From positions 62,001-126,000 of the forward strand of contig NZ_JAGGKT010000007.1 of NCBI RefSeq assembly GCF_017873965.1: a stretch of 64,000 nt of DNA, in the 5' to 3' direction. The DNA is from Ammoniphilus resinae. Its GTDB lineage: Bacteria > Bacillota > Bacilli > Aneurinibacillales > RAOX-1. The position numbers were made by a program, and so were the translations under genes. A model generated the notes under the pieces. It was given only the letters and a program-made list of their open reading frames with translations. It was not told the DNA's origin and searched no databases. This document shows positions 63,824 through 64,000 of the stretch, piece by piece. Numbering within the stretch: position 1 is the stretch's first letter; each line of letters opens with the position of its first letter.

Positions 63824-63852
63824 GGAATCCATAGGAATATCCCATGGATTCC
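63824..63852 (+). terminator. Hairpin after dctP
   Basis: GGAATCCAT pairs perfectly with ATGGATTCC around an 11-base loop. There is no T run, so it may protect the dctP mRNA end rather than stop transcription fully. Confidence 0.45.
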
Positions 63853-63881
63853 TCTACTAATAAGAGAAAGTAGGTTGAATC

Positions 63882-64000
63882 ATGGCTAAGAGACCCAATA
63901 TGGATATCTTTCAAATCGGTGATCACGCTGAATTTTCAAAGACTGTAAGTGAGTATGATGTATATGGATTTGCTGGAATCGTAGGGGATTTTTATGGGGT
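63882..64000 (+). CDS. MaoC-like dehydratase (partial, cut by the window edge)
   Basis: The first 39 residues are visible. The segment DIFQIGDHAEFSKTVSEYDV and then FAGIVGDFYG match the start of MaoC/(R)-specific enoyl-CoA hydratase hot-dog proteins (GDxAxFSKTVTExDVxxFAxxxGDxNP). AGTAGGTTGA precedes ATG. Its position behind the TRAP genes suggests a CoA-ester or hydroxyacid catabolic pathway for the imported compound. Confidence 0.75.
   Translation, partial: MAKRPNMDIFQIGDHAEFSKTVSEYDVYGFAGIVGDFYG

Overview
The window reads as a chromosomal segment of a low-to-moderate GC, endospore-forming Firmicute of the order Bacillales. Gene order through most of it follows the Bacillus subtilis neighbourhood ftsEX-ctpB-minJ-uvrBA-hprK-lgt-ppaX-hisZGDBHAFI-yvcD-trxB-rapZ-yvcK-whiA-crh-clpP-rpoN-gapA-pgk-tpiA-gpmI-eno-secG-est-rnr-smpB-ssrA. 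A Spo0E-like phosphatase and a YhcN/YlaJ-type lipoprotein point to sporulation. Crh, HprK and cre-like sites point to CcpA-type carbon control. Species cannot be told from the sequence alone.

Layout. 1-0.3 kb: 3' part of RNase P RNA and a tRNA-Met. 0.4-3.7 kb: the c-di-AMP receptor darA and argGH under an ArgR-like box. 3.7-4.4 kb: a cluster of four palindromes and a spo0E-like gene. 4.4-10.4 kb: ftsEX, an M23 coiled-coil hydrolase, a CtpB-type protease and a MinJ-like PDZ membrane protein. 10.4-15.5 kb: uvrBA with a LexA-like box. 15.5-18.8 kb: hprK-lgt-ppaX, an acyltransferase and a small membrane protein. 18.8-25.6 kb: a second four-palindrome cluster and the complete his operon. 25.6-32.5 kb: TPR protein, trxB, rapZ-yvcK-whiA, crh and divergent clpP under a CtsR-like operator. 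32.5-40.6 kb: rpoN, a glutaredoxin-like gene, a 52-bp repeat array and the glycolytic genes. 40.7-45.4 kb: secG, est, rnr, smpB and tmRNA.

From 45.5 kb the content is accessory. A tri-domain glycosyltransferase is interrupted by an in-frame TGA. A convergent GH18 chitinase gene is frameshifted in a G8 run. Next come a NERD protein, a second 52-bp repeat array, an unannotated 54-residue zinc-ribbon gene, a TSUP permease and a sporulation lipoprotein. The caa3 oxidase operon ctaCDEF-ctaG-DUF420 follows. The right end is a LacI-regulated TRAP transporter (QMP) running into a partial MaoC-like dehydratase gene.

Points most worth a second look. (1) Two intergenic clusters 15 kb apart each hold four 15-bp-core palindromes with identical centre spacings of 51, 62 and 51 bp. 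(2) Two other intergenic arrays share a 29-bp palindrome repeated every 52 bp but have array-specific linkers. (3) cggR is absent from its usual place before gapA, yet an operator with the CggR layout (20-bp period) sits under the gapA promoter. (4) Two neighbouring carbohydrate-active genes are both broken, one in a homopolymer that could vary in phase. (5) Two operators matching the cre/LacI consensus flank the leader of the lacI-TRAP unit.
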